Shown here in pieces: positions 54,136-62,443 of a stretch of 64,000 nt of DNA. Below the pieces are notes generated by a model that made no database searches, was not told the origin of the DNA, and saw only the letters and a list, made by a program, of their open reading frames with translations. Positions within the stretch are counted from its first letter, which is position 1. The number at the start of each line of letters is the position of its first letter. Where the stretch lies: positions 1 through 64,000 of the forward strand of contig JALVVX010000002.1 of assembly GCA_027038555.1 (NCBI GenBank), in the 5' to 3' direction. Source of the DNA: Nautiliaceae bacterium (GTDB taxonomy: Bacteria; Campylobacterota; Campylobacteria; Campylobacterales; Nautiliaceae). The translations under genes and the position numbers were made by a program.

Positions 54136-55170
54136 CTATAATTTTTGTCCGTCAACTAAATTTGCAGGAGGATAAAGAATAACTTTTTCTCCGCCTTTTA
54201 ATCCTTTTACGGCTATATAATCACCTTTTTGCGAAATCTGTTTTATCGGAACAAATTTGGCGGTATTGTTTTCTTCTACAAAAACACCAACAATACCTTC
54301 TCTTGTGGTTAGTGCGGCAAACGGTACTAAAACGGCTTCTTTTTTCCCTACTACGACTTTTGCTTTTGCATACATTCCAGGAATAAGTCCTTTTGTGTTT
54401 TCAAACGAATATTTAACAACAAAAGAGTGAGTGGCAGGATCGGCGCTTGGAATAATTGTTGAAACTTTTGCTTTATATTCTTTTTTCAATGCCGGTACAT
54501 AAACACTCACAGGCATTCCGAGTTTGAAATAATCAAGATCACCCTCTTTTACATAAGATTTCGCTTTAAGTGAATTAAGATCACTAAGTACAACCACAGG
54601 ATACCCAGGAAGAGCCATTTCAGCCACTTTTTTCATCTTCATCGTTACTACACCGTTAATAGGTGATTTTACTTTTGCATATTTATACTGAGCTTGAACC
54701 CTGTTTAGTGCAGCCTCAGCCTGTTTTAACATTCCTTTTGCCATATCAACCTGTTTTTCCCTAATATTTTTCATAAGTGTCATTTTTTCAAAGTCTCTTT
54801 TACTTACCGCACCTTTTGCATATAAATCTTTAAATCTTTGATAATCTTTAAGAGCGTCGGCATAAGCCATTTCAGCCATTAACACCCCACTTTTTGCCTG
54901 CAAAACAGCACCTCTTGCCTGATTTAGCATCGAATTTATATCAGAAGGGTCAACTTCGAAAAGTAAATCGCCTTTTTTAACAACATCGCCCTCTTCAACA
55001 GGCATCTGTTTGATAAATCCCATAAGTCTTGTAGCCACCATTACCTGGTTTTTCGAATAAATATTTGCCACATAATCCTTTGTTATGTTAATTTCCGATT
55101 TTTTCGCCACTGCAAATTCATATGCAAATAGACTCGCGACACTAAGTGCTACTGCCATTATTTTTTTCAT
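54136..55170 (-). CDS. RND pump periplasmic adaptor (membrane-fusion protein)
   Basis: A 344-residue HlyD/AcrA-family adaptor with a signal peptide (KKIMAVALSVASLFAYEFAV). It has a lipoyl half-motif (GFIKQMPVEEGDVVKKGDLLFEVD), a helical hairpin (about 75-160), the second lipoyl half (YAKVKSPINGVVTMKMKKV) and beta-barrel domains. It bridges the RND pump and the TolC-like channel. It overlaps the tolC-like gene by 4 bp and is eight bases from the RND gene. Confidence 0.92.
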   Translation of the reverse strand: MKKIMAVALSVASLFAYEFAVAKKSEINITKDYVANIYSKNQVMVATRLMGFIKQMPVEEGDVVKKGDLLFEVDPSDINSMLNQARGAVLQAKSGVLMAEMAYADALKDYQRFKDLYAKGAVSKRDFEKMTLMKNIREKQVDMAKGMLKQAEAALNRVQAQYKYAKVKSPINGVVTMKMKKVAEMALPGYPVVVLSDLNSLKAKSYVKEGDLDYFKLGMPVSVYVPALKKEYKAKVSTIIPSADPATHSFVVKYSFENTKGLIPGMYAKAKVVVGKKEAVLVPFAALTTREGIVGVFVEENNTAKFVPIKQISQKGDYIAVKGLKGGEKVILYPPANLVDGQKL

Positions 55171-56555
55171 TTACTCTCCTTTAATAAATCTCCGATTGCT
55201 TCTTTAAGTTCTGCCGCCGCCAATGCTTCATCATATCTGGCTTTTATAAGTTCAGCTCTTGCTTTTCTCGCTTCTGCCTCTTTCATTAAAAGTATTGTTA
55301 TGTTTATCATACCCTGTTTATACATATATGTATATTTTTTAAGAATTTCCTCGGCTAAGTTTTTATTTGTAATTTTTTCTTTTACTATTGCATGTTTTGA
55401 TTTAAAATTAAAATATTTCTGTTTCACATCAAGAGCTATTCCTTTTTTCATATATTTATAATAATAATCTGTCTGAATAGCCTCTATTTTGCTTTTTTGT
55501 ACATTAGCCCCTCTGCTTGCATCAAAAAGTTTCCAATTTACACCAAGAGCCGCCAAATAATAGTCTTTTTTGGTTGAGAGTGTAAGTGCATTGTCATTAA
55601 ATCCGTATTCAAGATGAACTCCCGCCATTGGATAGTAATCGCTTTTATCCATTTTGACTTTTTTTTGCATTGTCTTTACATTTTCTCTCATCCATTTCAA
55701 ATCGTTTCTGTTTATAAGAGCTTCTTTTATGAGTTTTTTCAAAGGTGTATCAGGTGTAAATATAACCTTAAAATCTTTAACATCGTCAATACTCTCGTCA
55801 TCCGTTAAAAATTTAAGATAACTAAGTGCCAGCTGATATTTACTCTCAGCTTCAATAAGCATTGCATTTACTTCATTATCTCTTTTTTTAGCCTGTAAAA
55901 GATCAATATTTGTTGCCATTCCTTCATTGTAAAATTCTTTTATCATTTTTACAAACGAAGTTGTGGTTTCTTTTGCTTTTTTAAGTGCATTAATAAAATA
56001 TTTAGCCGCAACGGCCCCATTATACGCTTTTAACACTTCAATGGCAAGTTTATTTTTATCATGAGCATATTTATATTTATTGGCTTTTACCTGTAAAGCC
56101 GCCATCTCTTTTGCATATGTCAATTTAAATCCTGTAAAAAGCGGTACTTCATATACAAGTTTTGTTTTGAAATTTGTTCTGCTTCCAGGATAATTCAAAT
56201 CTTTGGGTTTATCTTCCAAAACTTTATCTCCCGAAGTGGTTCCACCAAGTAATCCCGGCATAGCCGCTAAAAAATCTGCAAATCCGAAATCTTTAAATGT
56301 AGCTTCTCTGCTTTCAAGTTTCATTCCAAATACATACATTGCATTGTTTGTTCTACTTATCTCTTCACTAAGAGTAAGTTTACCCCAATTATATCCTTTC
56401 GCCTTGTTTAAATCCGCTTTTGCCTTGTCAATGTTTAATTTCTTGGCTTTTAGTTCCAAATTATTATTTAAAGCCTCTTTCAAAACAGTATCAAAATCCA
56501 CCGTTTTTGCAAACAGACCACAAAGACAAGCGGAAAGTAACAAAATTTTCTTCAT
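55167..56555 (-). CDS. TolC-family outer-membrane channel
   Basis: A 462-residue outer-membrane factor. ATG 56555 is chosen because it follows AAAGGAGCGGT and starts a signal peptide (KKILLLSACLCGLFAKTVDF); an upstream in-frame ATG lacks both. It shows two TolC-type repeats of long helices (FDTVLKEALNNNLELKAKK ... and the later GIALDVKQKYFNFKSK) and beta-strand segments. It is the first gene of the tripartite pump operon, downstream of a promoter box shared with nuoA. Confidence 0.9.
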   Translation of the reverse strand: MKKILLLSACLCGLFAKTVDFDTVLKEALNNNLELKAKKLNIDKAKADLNKAKGYNWGKLTLSEEISRTNNAMYVFGMKLESREATFKDFGFADFLAAMPGLLGGTTSGDKVLEDKPKDLNYPGSRTNFKTKLVYEVPLFTGFKLTYAKEMAALQVKANKYKYAHDKNKLAIEVLKAYNGAVAAKYFINALKKAKETTTSFVKMIKEFYNEGMATNIDLLQAKKRDNEVNAMLIEAESKYQLALSYLKFLTDDESIDDVKDFKVIFTPDTPLKKLIKEALINRNDLKWMRENVKTMQKKVKMDKSDYYPMAGVHLEYGFNDNALTLSTKKDYYLAALGVNWKLFDASRGANVQKSKIEAIQTDYYYKYMKKGIALDVKQKYFNFKSKHAIVKEKITNKNLAEEILKKYTYMYKQGMINITILLMKEAEARKARAELIKARYDEALAAAELKEAIGDLLKESK

Positions 56556-56613
56556 ACCGCTCCTTTTGTAAAACAAATTTGCTGAATTTTACCAAAGATA
56601 TTTGAAAAGTTGT

Positions 56614-56640
56614 CGTATTATAAGTAAAAATTATAAGAAA
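56614..56640 (-). promoter_or_regulatory. Efflux operon promoter box (shared with nuo)
   Basis: On the minus strand the box has TATAAT, a TTTTTACT spacer and a second TATAAT followed by ACG. It matches the nuoA box in 25 of 27 positions and begins 59 bp upstream of the tolC-like start. The second TATAAT is the probable -10. Confidence 0.62.
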
Positions 56641-56661
56641 AAAGAAGTAAAAAAGTATTGT

Positions 56662-57450
56662 TTAAATTTGCTTTCTAAATAAACTAATAATTTTAAGTAA
56701 AAAATTACCATTTGACTTCAATGCAAATTTAAAAATTTTTTTAAGCTTTATAAATATTATTTTTTTTATTTTTTTATTTTGATAATATTCTATTCTTTTT
56801 CGTGCAACCAATGTACGTAAATTACTAAATCGACGATTATTATTATTATTATTTAAATCTAAAAAAAACATCACGTCTGAATTTTTAAAAATATGTTTTT
56901 TTTCAAATCCAAAAGATTCTAAATGTTTATGAAAATGATTAACACCTTTAGAATTTTTTACCGCAATAGTAATAATTTTTGATAATTTAGGATTTAAATC
57001 TTGTAATTCAAGAATTCTATCAACTACTCCTGCAATAAGCACAGCTAAACTTTCATCTCTGGTAGGATTATCTTTTAAAACTACTGATCCAATATAAATA
57101 TACCCCTCCAAATAATTATCATCTTCTAAAAAATCATCTAATTTTATATCACATTCAGAAATCTCTCCATTCAGTAATTTATCCCCGATATTTTTTTTTA
57201 TAGCTGAAACATGAATATAACCTTGTACTTCCGCTTTTCTTTGATAAATTCTCCAAGATTGAGGAGATTTATTAAAAATTTTTTTTAATTCGTCAAATGA
57301 ATATAGATCTGTATCAAAAAAAGTTCTAGCAAGTTCATCTATTTGATGAAGATAATTATTTATCAATTGAATATTTTTTTTATGTAAAGTTTCCATAAAA
57401 GGATACTTTAACTTTAAAATTATCCTTTCTAAATAATTTAATTTTTCCAA
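56662..57450 (-). CDS. AT-rich hypothetical protein, weak GNAT-like
   Basis: A 262-residue protein with no confident assignment. The central region (YLEGYIYIGSVVL ... KIITIAVKNSKGVNHFHKHLESFGFEKK) has the strand-helix order of GNAT acetyltransferases, including a YxxxGF-like end. The usual acetyl-CoA Q/RxxGxG/A loop is not clear (RDESLAVLIAG). It contains six consecutive Asn encoded by (AAT)6 and a very basic, hydrophobic C-terminus (about 215-262). It is 14 bp downstream of typA's stop on the same strand. Base use is more AT-rich than neighbouring core genes, suggesting acquisition. Confidence 0.65.
   Translation of the reverse strand: MEKLNYLERIILKLKYPFMETLHKKNIQLINNYLHQIDELARTFFDTDLYSFDELKKIFNKSPQSWRIYQRKAEVQGYIHVSAIKKNIGDKLLNGEISECDIKLDDFLEDDNYLEGYIYIGSVVLKDNPTRDESLAVLIAGVVDRILELQDLNPKLSKIITIAVKNSKGVNHFHKHLESFGFEKKHIFKNSDVMFFLDLNNNNNNRRFSNLRTLVARKRIEYYQNKKIKKIIFIKLKKIFKFALKSNGNFLLKIISLFRKQI
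56836..56853. repeat. (ATT)6 trinucleotide tract
   Basis: Six perfect ATT units on the plus strand encode the Asn tract of the GNAT-like protein. Slippage would change length by whole codons and not shift the frame. Confidence 0.85.
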
Positions 57451-57464
57451 TGTTAATATTTCCC

Positions 57465-59270
57465 TTATTTTTTCCTGCTCATTCTTTTTCTCTCAGTTGG
57501 ATCAAGATATTTTTTTCTAACCCTGATTGATTTTGGAGTAACTTCAACAAGCTCGTCGTCTTCTATCCACTCAAGTGCTTTTTCAAGTGTAAGCTCCACA
57601 GGCGGCACAAGTTTAATCGCTTCGTCACTTCCGCTTGCCCTTACGTTTGTAAGGTTTTTACCTCTTATAGGATTTACTTCAAGGTCGTTGCTTCTGCTGT
57701 GTTCTCCAACAATCATACCGTTATATACCTTATCACCCGGTTTTATAAACATTCTGCCTCTCTCTTGGAGATTAAATATTGCATAACCGGTAGCCGTTCC
57801 GTTTTCCATGGAAATTAAAGCACCGTTTTTTCTTGTATAAGGTTTTGTTGTAGCAGGCCTGAAATCAAGAAAACTTGAATTAAGCACCCCTTCACCCTTA
57901 GTATCTGTCATAAATTCGCCTCTGTATCCTATAAGTCCGCGTGCTGGCATTTCAAATTCTATTCTTGTACTGCCATCTGATAGAGGCATCATATTTTTCA
58001 TAATCCCACCTCTTGTTCCAAGCTTTTCAATTACGGCACCGCTGTATTCATCAGGAACGTCAACCACTACATATTCGTAAGGTTCGAGTTTTACGCCGTT
58101 TTCTTCTTTGATAATAACCTCTGGTCTTGATAAAGAAAACTCAAAATCTTCCCTTCTTAAATTCTCAGCCAAAATCGCTATTTGAAGCTCACCTCTTCCG
58201 CTTACTTTAAACTTACCTTCACCAAGTTCTTCAATTCTCATGGCGATATTTGTTTCCATTTCTTTAAAAAGTCTGTCTCTAAGTTTCGGAGCCGTTACGT
58301 TTTTACCTTCTGTACCCGCAAGAGGAGAATCGTTTACACTCATAATTACACTGATTGTCGGCTCTTCTATATGAAGAGGATCAAGTGCTATAGGATTATC
58401 TTTATCGGCAATTGTATCTCCCACATCAAGAGCTTCAAATCCTGCAACCGCTACGATATCACCCGCTTTTGCCTCATCTATTTCTATTCTGTCAAGTCCA
58501 AGGAAACCTAAAAGTTTTGTAATTCTTCCGTTTATTTTCTCACCGTCAGCTTTTATTAAAGTAACCTGATCGCCTTTTTTAACTTTTCCGTTAAAAATTC
58601 TTGCAATACCTATTCTTCCTACATAATTATCATAATCAAGCGTAAAAACCTGCATTTGAAGAGGTTTTTCCTCATCTCCCGCAGGCGCCGGAATATATTT
58701 TGTAATCGCTTCAAAAACAGGAGTCATATTGTCATTATCATCTTCAAGTTCCCATTTTGCAATTCCGTTTTTTGCCGCTGCGTAAATTACCGGAAAATCA
58801 AGCTGGTCTTCACTTGCACCCATACTTACAAAAAGATCAAACACCTCATCAACAACTCTGTCAGGTTCGGCTGCCGGTTTGTCTATTTTATTTACTACCA
58901 AAATCGGTTTAAGTCCAAGAGAAAGCGCTTTTTTTACGACAAATTTAGTCTGAGGCATAACACCTTCTTGCGCATCCACAAGAAGCAAAACCCCATCAAC
59001 CATTTTTAAAACCCTCTCGACTTCTCCTCCAAAGTCGCTGTGTCCCGGAGTATCGATAACGTTAATTTTAAATTCACCCCATTTGATTGCCGTGTTTTTC
59101 GAAAGAATTGTAATTCCTCTCTCTTTTTCCAAATCATTTGAATCCATCACCCTCTCACCGAGTTCTTTTCTCTCATCAAGAGTACCGGATTGTTTTAGAA
59201 GCTCGTCAACAAGTGTGGTTTTACCGTGGTCAACGTGAGCTATAACTGCGATATTTCTAATATTTTTCAT
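57465..59270 (-). CDS. typA: Translational GTPase BipA/TypA
   Basis: A ribosome-associated GTPase used under stress and low temperature. The 601-residue protein is full length. G1 is [14 protein letters not shown], with the [10 protein letters not shown] switch [17 protein letters not shown] (G3) and NKIDKP (G4). The BipA-specific C-terminus includes [20 protein letters not shown] and [18 protein letters not shown] candidate -10 lies 26 bp upstream of its start. Confidence 0.97.
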   Translation of the reverse strand: MKNIRNIAVIAHVDHGKTTLVDELLKQSGTLDERKELGERVMDSNDLEKERGITILSKNTAIKWGEFKINVIDTPGHSDFGGEVERVLKMVDGVLLLVDAQEGVMPQTKFVVKKALSLGLKPILVVNKIDKPAAEPDRVVDEVFDLFVSMGASEDQLDFPVIYAAAKNGIAKWELEDDNDNMTPVFEAITKYIPAPAGDEEKPLQMQVFTLDYDNYVGRIGIARIFNGKVKKGDQVTLIKADGEKINGRITKLLGFLGLDRIEIDEAKAGDIVAVAGFEALDVGDTIADKDNPIALDPLHIEEPTISVIMSVNDSPLAGTEGKNVTAPKLRDRLFKEMETNIAMRIEELGEGKFKVSGRGELQIAILAENLRREDFEFSLSRPEVIIKEENGVKLEPYEYVVVDVPDEYSGAVIEKLGTRGGIMKNMMPLSDGSTRIEFEMPARGLIGYRGEFMTDTKGEGVLNSSFLDFRPATTKPYTRKNGALISMENGTATGYAIFNLQERGRMFIKPGDKVYNGMIVGEHSRSNDLEVNPIRGKNLTNVRASGSDEAIKLVPPVELTLEKALEWIEDDELVEVTPKSIRVRKKYLDPTERKRMSRKK

Positions 59271-59295
59271 TAATTGCCTTTAAAAAATTTTCGCA

Positions 59296-59301
59296 ATTAT
59301 A
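59296..59301 (-). promoter_or_regulatory. Candidate -10 box for typA
   Basis: The minus strand reads TATAAT in the context GATATAATTGCG, 26 bp before the typA start, leaving a short leader with AAAGGC as ribosome-binding site. Confidence 0.45.
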
Positions 59302-59344
59302 TCACAAAAACAATGTTTCGGCTTTAAAATATTTATGTATATAT

Positions 59345-59500
59345 TTTCCCTCCTATACTCTTCTTATAACTTGAAACTCAAAACTAAAAACTCAACACTC
59401 ATACCTCCCCCCCTTCTCCTCATATTCCCATCACCCCATCCACCCATCCACCCATCCACTCATCCACTCATCCACCCATCCACCCATCCACCCATCCTCT
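59345..59500. repeat. Octamer repeat array R4
   Basis: AACTTGAAACTC/AAAACT words (about 59365-59400) lead into a C-rich spacer. Ten octamer units follow at 59421-59500, with eight in a row matching CATCCACY closely. The array occupies the divergent gap between typA and polX and ends 11 bp before the polX -10 box. It stays open in the polX frame and could be mistaken for an N-terminal extension (IHPSTHPP-like), which I reject. Confidence 0.88.
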
Positions 59501-59511
59501 CAAATTTATAC

Positions 59512-59517
59512 TATAAT
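59512..59517 (+). promoter_or_regulatory. Candidate -10 box for polX
   Basis: TATAAT in the context ATTTATACTATAAT lies 18 bp before the polX ATG and just after array R4. It is nearly the same context as the promoter after array R2. Confidence 0.45.
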
Positions 59518-59535
59518 AATAAAAAAAGGTCTGCC

Positions 59536-61068
59536 ATGGTTACAAATGCCCAAATAGCCCAAATGCTTTCCCAAACAGCGGATTTACTTGAAATAAAAGG
59601 TGAAAATCCATTTAAAGTAAGAGCATATAGAAACGCCGCAAGGCTGGTAGAAAATTCAAGCAAAGATTTCAATAAACTTGTAAAAGAAGGCTTTGATTTA
59701 ACAAAACTTCCCGGAATAGGAAACGATCTTAGCACTTACATAAAAGAAATAGTTACCACCGGTAAATTTTCAAAACTTGAAGAGCTAAAAAAAGAAATTC
59801 CCCAAGGACTTGTGGATATGCTCTCAATTGAAGGGCTCGGACCTAAAAGAATAAAACAGATTTATGACGCTTTTCATATTACTTCACTTGACGAACTTAA
59901 AAAATACGCAGAAAACGGCGAACTTGATAAACTTCCGGGCTTTGGACCAAAACTGATTGAAAAAATATTAAAAGGCGTTAAACAGCTCAAAAAAGCGGGA
60001 ATCAGATTTTTATGGGCCGATGTAGCAGATATAGCCGAGGATTTAAGAGAATATCTTTTAAAATTCCCAGGCGTTGAAATAGTGGAAATTGCAGGAAGTT
60101 ACAGAAGAAGAAAAGAGACTGTCGGGGATCTTGATATTTTGGTTGTAGCAGAGGATTATCCAAAAGTAAGTGAATATTTTATTAAATACCACAGAGTAAA
60201 AGAAGTCCACTCAGCCGGACTTACGCGCTCAACCGTTTTTCTTGATAATGATTTGCAAATTGATTTAAGGGCTGTCGGCAAAGAGAGCTACGGAGCGGCG
60301 CTTCACTATTTCACGGGAAGTAAAGCCCATAATATCGAAATCAGAAAAATCGCAATTGAAAAAGGTATGAAAGTAAACGAATACGGTGTATATAAAGACA
60401 ATAAAAGAATAGCCGGCAAAACCGAAGAAGAGGTTTACAAGGCTGTGGGGCTTTGTTATATCGAGCCTGAACTAAGAGAAAACAGAGGCGAGATTGAAGC
60501 GTGTTTAAAAGGAAATCTTCCAAATCTTATTACTCTTAATGACATTAAAGGGGATTTGAATATAAACTGTAATCTTATCGACGAAGCTATAAAAAAAGGA
60601 TATAAATTTGTAGGAGTAAGAGATAAAAAAATTAAAAGAAAAAATATCCAAGTTTATAAAATTTTAGAAATAGATTTAAATAACTTTCAAATTAATGAAG
60701 AGTATGATTTTTTAACAGGAATTGTTAATGTAAACACATCAACAGATTTAGTTTTGAATGCTTTAAATCAAGTTGATTTTTTAAGATTTTTTAGAGATAT
60801 CAAAAATAATATCGAACCCAAAATAGATTATGATTTAATTTTTAAAGAAATGGCAAAAAATAATGTTAAATTAGAAATAATATCAAAACCAAACAATTTA
60901 ATAAAAGACACCCTAATAAAAAAAGCTATTGAAACGGGAGTAAAAATATCAATAGTATCAAATGCAAACAAAAAAGAAGAGCTTGATTTTATAAAATATG
61001 GAATCAACCAAGCAAGAAGAGGCTGGGCTGAGAGCAAAGATGTTATAAACACTAATAATTATTTATAA
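59536..61068 (+). CDS. polX: Family X DNA polymerase with degenerate PHP domain
   Basis: A 510-residue repair polymerase. ATG 59536 starts the typical helix-hairpin-helix domain (NAQIAQMLSQTADLLEIKG). Two HhH motifs follow (LPGIGNDLS, IEGLGPKRI), then the pol beta palm with GDLDILV (Asp198, Asp200) and QIDLRAV (Asp243), so polymerase activity is expected. The C-terminal PHP domain (about 335-510) is shortened. Its metal-binding motifs are altered: DLHxHT is DLNINC, and TDAH is SNAN. The 3'-5' exonuclease/phosphatase activity is therefore almost certainly lost. It overlaps the 3' end of the next convergent gene by 6 bp. Confidence 0.92.
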   Translation: MVTNAQIAQMLSQTADLLEIKGENPFKVRAYRNAARLVENSSKDFNKLVKEGFDLTKLPGIGNDLSTYIKEIVTTGKFSKLEELKKEIPQGLVDMLSIEGLGPKRIKQIYDAFHITSLDELKKYAENGELDKLPGFGPKLIEKILKGVKQLKKAGIRFLWADVADIAEDLREYLLKFPGVEIVEIAGSYRRRKETVGDLDILVVAEDYPKVSEYFIKYHRVKEVHSAGLTRSTVFLDNDLQIDLRAVGKESYGAALHYFTGSKAHNIEIRKIAIEKGMKVNEYGVYKDNKRIAGKTEEEVYKAVGLCYIEPELRENRGEIEACLKGNLPNLITLNDIKGDLNINCNLIDEAIKKGYKFVGVRDKKIKRKNIQVYKILEIDLNNFQINEEYDFLTGIVNVNTSTDLVLNALNQVDFLRFFRDIKNNIEPKIDYDLIFKEMAKNNVKLEIISKPNNLIKDTLIKKAIETGVKISIVSNANKKEELDFIKYGINQARRGWAESKDVINTNNYL

Positions 61069-62295
61069 AATTTTAAGACGTAATCTTCTCATTTTTATTC
61101 TAAGCCATGGAATAACTTTTTTAGTTAAAAAATTCTTTCCGATTGTAGGTTTGGTATACTTAATCATTCTTATTTCAATAAAATGCCAAATATTTAAAAA
61201 AAATTTTAAAATCGGATTATTTGAAATATTTATTGGAATAAATTTAGTAAGTATCCTTTCTAATAGAATATAACCTATCAATAACATAATAAACCAAAAA
61301 AACATATCCGGCCAAAAAGTTTTTACTATAATTAATTTTTCAGATTTTTCGGCTGCATTAATTTGTAAAATTTTATAAGAACCCATCAATGCAAAAGAAG
61401 TTGTTCCAAAAATCGTATAAATAATACGAATTATAACCACTTTTTTTCTCTCATTTTCTGTATTATATTCATATAGTAAATAATTTTTTAAATGTTTAAT
61501 TTTTTCAATATTTTTCTCATAAAAATTTTCATCATAATCTTTGATTATTAATAACAATGACATTAAATAATTTGTAATAATAATTATATATATTTTTGAA
61601 GAATATATATTTTTTTCTTCTGCTATATATTGTTGAATATTATAAGCTGTTTGTATTAAAGCTTCTTTAACATTTTCTACATCGCTTAAATATTTTTTAT
61701 ATTTTAATATTTTTGTTATATCCTCATTTCTTTTTCCATGAAATCTATCTTTATGAAACAAAGATTTTATAATAAGGAAAATATTAGTATAAAAGTCATT
61801 TTCAGATATATCATCCTGAAATTTTAATTTAGTTTGTCCCAAATTTTCTAATTCAAATAATTTTATTATTCCATTTTTTTCAACAAAAAAATCTATTTTT
61901 ATTAAATCTTCTATTTTCTGAATTTTATTCTCGTAATCCTCATAAGTTTTTTCTTTTTTAGTATATTCGAATAAATCATTTATTTTTTCTTTATTCTTGT
62001 CTTTATTTTCTATAAAATTAATATAAATAGAGCCTTTTAATGAATCATTTTTTCTTTTTGCTATAAAAAAAACTCTTGTAATATTTATTAAATTTTGTTC
62101 ATTTTGTCCATTATCAAAAAGCTCAAATAATCCACTCCAAAATATAAAATCACTATTTTTCTCTTTAAAATAAAATATTTCACCTATCGTTTTATCTAAT
62201 CTAAAACCATAAGGGTTAAATAAATTAAAAAATAAAGTTCCTTGAAGATTACTAATCCATCCTATATAAACAATTTGTTTATTAAACAATATCAT
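61063..62295 (-). CDS. AT-rich hypothetical membrane protein (410 aa)
   Basis: I do not recognise this protein. It has a soluble N-terminal region of about 280 residues rich in Lys, Asn, Ile and Phe, two transmembrane helices (about 285-310 and 325-350) and a strongly basic C-terminus (about 355-410, ending WLRIKMRRLRLKIL). No catalytic motif is evident. It is monocistronic, convergent with polX (6-bp overlap) and more AT-rich than its neighbours. Those traits and the lack of a family suggest a lineage-specific or horizontally acquired gene. A membrane-effector or defence role is possible but unsupported. Confidence 0.65.
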   Translation of the reverse strand: MILFNKQIVYIGWISNLQGTLFFNLFNPYGFRLDKTIGEIFYFKEKNSDFIFWSGLFELFDNGQNEQNLINITRVFFIAKRKNDSLKGSIYINFIENKDKNKEKINDLFEYTKKEKTYEDYENKIQKIEDLIKIDFFVEKNGIIKLFELENLGQTKLKFQDDISENDFYTNIFLIIKSLFHKDRFHGKRNEDITKILKYKKYLSDVENVKEALIQTAYNIQQYIAEEKNIYSSKIYIIIITNYLMSLLLIIKDYDENFYEKNIEKIKHLKNYLLYEYNTENERKKVVIIRIIYTIFGTTSFALMGSYKILQINAAEKSEKLIIVKTFWPDMFFWFIMLLIGYILLERILTKFIPINISNNPILKFFLNIWHFIEIRMIKYTKPTIGKNFLTKKVIPWLRIKMRRLRLKIL

Positions 62296-62443
62296 TATTC
62301 ACCTAAGTTTTTATAATATATCTTTTTGCTATTTGCTATATTTTTGTATAATTTAACAATCAAAACCGCCATCAATCACAATTGTTATTAATGAAATTAC
62401 ATACCTTTCTACAAAATTTAGTAAAATTATAACTCTCAAAAAT

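Noticed and set aside
59421-59500. CRISPR-like array
   Set aside because: The unit is 8 bp with no spacers and no cas genes nearby.
59335-59535. 67-residue N-terminal extension of PolX
   Set aside because: It is the octamer array read in frame. A -10 box lies at 59512, and the normal PolX N-terminus starts at ATG 59536.
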